The translations under genes were made by a program, and so were the position numbers. Below the pieces are notes generated by a model that searched no databases, was not told the origin of the DNA, and worked only from the letters and a program-made list of their open reading frames with translations. Positions 62,258 through 64,000 of a stretch of 64,000 nt of DNA are shown piece by piece. The stretch spans positions 1 through 64,000 of the forward strand of contig NZ_JAGGQJ010000026.1 in assembly GCF_018613325.1 (NCBI RefSeq), written 5' to 3'. Source of the stretch: Bacillus sp. ISL-34 (GTDB taxonomy: Bacteria; Bacillota; Bacilli; Bacillales; DSM-1321). Each line of letters starts with the position of its first letter. Position 1 is the stretch's first letter.

Positions 62258-63082
62258 ATGAAAGTACTTATCCTTGGCGGAAAAGGGATGGCTGGACACG
62301 TAATAACAGCTTATTTTCAACAAAATCCACAGTATAAAGTGTTCTATACATCAAGGGACCCTGAAGATAAGGATAGTATCTACCTAGATATTACTATCCC
62401 AACAAAGTTGGAGGAAATCATTGAATCTATAAAGCCGGATATTATCGTTAACTGTATTGGTATATTAAATGATCATGCTAGCAATAATCCGAAGCTGGCC
62501 TTTCAGGTAAATAGCTTACTACCACACGAGCTGGTCAAATTAACTGAACGGAACAATGGTAAATTAATTCATATTAGTACAGATTGCGTGTTTTCAGGAA
62601 CGGAAGGAGATTATACGGAGGGTGATATTCCTGACGGTACTTCTTTTTATGCTCAATCAAAACAACTGGGAGAAATCATTAGCGATAAACATTTAACTAT
62701 TCGTACCTCAATTATCGGTCCAGAGTTAAAAGATGATGGCATAGGGTTGTTTCAATGGTTTATGAAGCAAAGTGATCAAATTATTGGTTATGAGAAAGTG
62801 CTGTGGAATGGAGTGACAACACTTGAGTTGGCTAAAGCCATTGAAGCATTGATTGAGAATAACGTAACGGGCTTATATCATTTAGGTTCTGAGAATAAAG
62901 TGTCAAAATATAATCTATTGAAATTAATCAAGAGGACATTTAATAAAACAGATGTTGAGATTTTACCTGATTCACATATTGTACTGGATCGAACAATAAA
63001 AAATACAAGGAATGATTTTTATTATCAGATTCCCACTTATGAACATATGCTGAAAGAATTAAAAAGTTGGATGGAAAAGTAA
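62258..63082 (+). CDS. RmlD-like 4-ketosugar reductase, WbvR-like
   Basis: A 274-residue RmlD-superfamily SDR. LILGGKGMAGHVITAYF holds the glycine motif; NCIGILNDHASNNP, HISTDCVFSGTEGDYTE and YAQSKQLGE (catalytic Tyr/Lys) are clear. In the L-quinovosamine pathway this enzyme reduces the 4-keto L-sugar to UDP-N-acetyl-L-rhamnosamine. The ATG directly follows the preceding stop codon; the next start overlaps its TAA. Confidence 0.85.
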   Translation: MKVLILGGKGMAGHVITAYFQQNPQYKVFYTSRDPEDKDSIYLDITIPTKLEEIIESIKPDIIVNCIGILNDHASNNPKLAFQVNSLLPHELVKLTERNNGKLIHISTDCVFSGTEGDYTEGDIPDGTSFYAQSKQLGEIISDKHLTIRTSIIGPELKDDGIGLFQWFMKQSDQIIGYEKVLWNGVTTLELAKAIEALIENNVTGLYHLGSENKVSKYNLLKLIKRTFNKTDVEILPDSHIVLDRTIKNTRNDFYYQIPTYEHMLKELKSWMEK

Positions 63083-63978
63083 TGAGCCAGATGCCTAAAT
63101 TATTAATTACGGGGGCAAGCGGATTCACTGGTCAGCATGCGTGTAACCACTTTGTAAACGCAGGTTTTGCTGTTACTGCCGTGTCCAGAAAGAGTTTCGG
63201 AAATGGTCAAGTTCAGACAGAGCTTTGTGATCTAACAAACAAGGAAAATGTAGGTAAGTTAATAAAGAAAGTGAAACCCGATTATCTTCTTCATTTAGCA
63301 GGGCAAAACCACGTAGGACAATCTTGGATTGACCCTGTTTCTTATCTGGAAGTAAATGCCATGTCAACCCTATATTTAATTGAAGCACTAAGGCAAGAAA
63401 ATCCAGCATGTAAAATGGTTATAGTCGGTTCAGCACTGCAATTTGACCCTCAAAATATTACAACTCTAACACACCCTTATAGTTTAAGTAAAACGCTTCA
63501 AGTACTTATTGCCCAATCATGGGGAGTACTATACAACATGAATATCGTTATAGCTAAGCCCTCAAACTTGATAGGCCCCGGAATCTCAAATGGTGTTTGT
63601 TCCATATTTGCAAAAAAGATAGTCGATATGGAAGAAAATAAAGCTGAAAAAGTACTTGAAGTAAGTAATCTGCAAGCAAAACGGGATTTTGTGGATGTAA
63701 GAGATGCTGTAAATGCTTATGAAATTCTGTTAACTCAAGGGGAATCAGGAGAAATCTATGATATTGCTTCAGGGAATAGTCGTTCTTTAGGAGATATAAT
63801 AAATCAATTTAATTCTATTGCAAATATAGAATTTAAAGTAAAAATAAACACAAAAATTACAGCAACGGATGAACATACTGAAATTAATTTATCAAAAATA
63901 AAGAAATTAGGATGGCAATCCATTATTCCTTTTGATACATCTATATTAGATATTCTTAATTTCTATCGTAAGAATTAA
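63082..63978 (+). CDS. NAD-dependent sugar epimerase/dehydratase (extended SDR)
   Basis: A 298-residue extended SDR. LLITGASGFTGQHACNHF holds the glycine motif; HLAGQNHVGQSWIDP, VGSALQFDP and YSLSK (Tyr/Lys) match GDP-4-keto-6-deoxymannose reductase (Rmd)-like enzymes. It is probably another sugar-nucleotide modifying step in the same cluster; the substrate is unsure. ATG 63082 overlaps the previous stop (TAATG). The gene is complete; the operon seems to run past the window. Confidence 0.8.
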   Translation: MSQMPKLLITGASGFTGQHACNHFVNAGFAVTAVSRKSFGNGQVQTELCDLTNKENVGKLIKKVKPDYLLHLAGQNHVGQSWIDPVSYLEVNAMSTLYLIEALRQENPACKMVIVGSALQFDPQNITTLTHPYSLSKTLQVLIAQSWGVLYNMNIVIAKPSNLIGPGISNGVCSIFAKKIVDMEENKAEKVLEVSNLQAKRDFVDVRDAVNAYEILLTQGESGEIYDIASGNSRSLGDIINQFNSIANIEFKVKINTKITATDEHTEINLSKIKKLGWQSIIPFDTSILDILNFYRKN

Positions 63979-64000
63979 TAAACAAAAAATATTAGCAAAA

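Overview
The window is about 64 kb of chromosome from a low-GC, endospore-forming Bacillaceae. Gene content resembles Peribacillus (the Bacillus simplex group) and more loosely B. subtilis. Evidence for this: spore genes (cotJABC, a SleL/YaaH-type cortex hydrolase), B. subtilis-like pairs and clusters (yocH next to recQ, ansR divergent from ansA-ansB), AGGAGG-type ribosome binding sites, frequent TTG/GTG starts, an S-box riboswitch and many strong rho-independent terminators. No rRNA, tRNA, CRISPR array, phage module or intact transposase was found.

Layout. 0-7 kb: ABC-F protein YkpA, RDD membrane protein, HelD, GNAT acetyltransferase, small unknowns. 7-16 kb: AlaX-type editing protein, a decayed response regulator, cvfB, cotJABC behind a sigma-E-type promoter, yocH behind a WalR-like box, recQ, two YdjO-like zinc-ribbon paralogues 0.85 kb apart. 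16-28 kb: YitT-type membrane protein, MHYT/PAS histidine kinase with a suspected N-terminal frameshift, MFS transporter, a GDSL esterase plus ABC exporter operon, MBL hydrolase, CBS protein, YuxL-type peptidase. 28-37 kb: DUF2680 and small membrane proteins, thioredoxin-reductase-like flavoprotein with an HxlR regulator, bacterial NO synthase, CorA transporter, several tiny spore-type ORFs, OsmC, and a class IV polyhydroxyalkanoate synthase operon (SDR-phaR-phaC). 37-44 kb: nitroreductase pseudogene, then a quinone/thiol-stress operon (two ring-cleaving dioxygenases, MhqD-like hydrolase, flavin reductase) behind two MhqR-like boxes, then a SAM riboswitch controlling S-methylmethionine permease and homocysteine methyltransferase. 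45-53 kb: ansR/ansAB with a paired operator, glpT with a cre-like site and a leader terminator, a DUF4309 protein, CoxG-like protein, a CstR-type thiol sensor, cardiolipin synthase. 54-64 kb: benzil reductase, SleL, a wrecked MFS gene, an ABC exporter, and the start of a surface-polysaccharide cluster whose first three enzymes match UDP-N-acetyl-L-quinovosamine/L-fucosamine biosynthesis.

The most unusual non-coding content is two families of interspersed repeats. One is a GC-rich element of about 140-150 bp with imperfect terminal inverted repeats (three copies). The other is a composite repeat (two copies). Both lie between genes, next to a recurring terminator-like hairpin. Four loci carry frame disruptions; two of these involve short A-runs, so sequencing error must be excluded before calling all of them pseudogenes. 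No wholly new defence or metabolic system was recognised.
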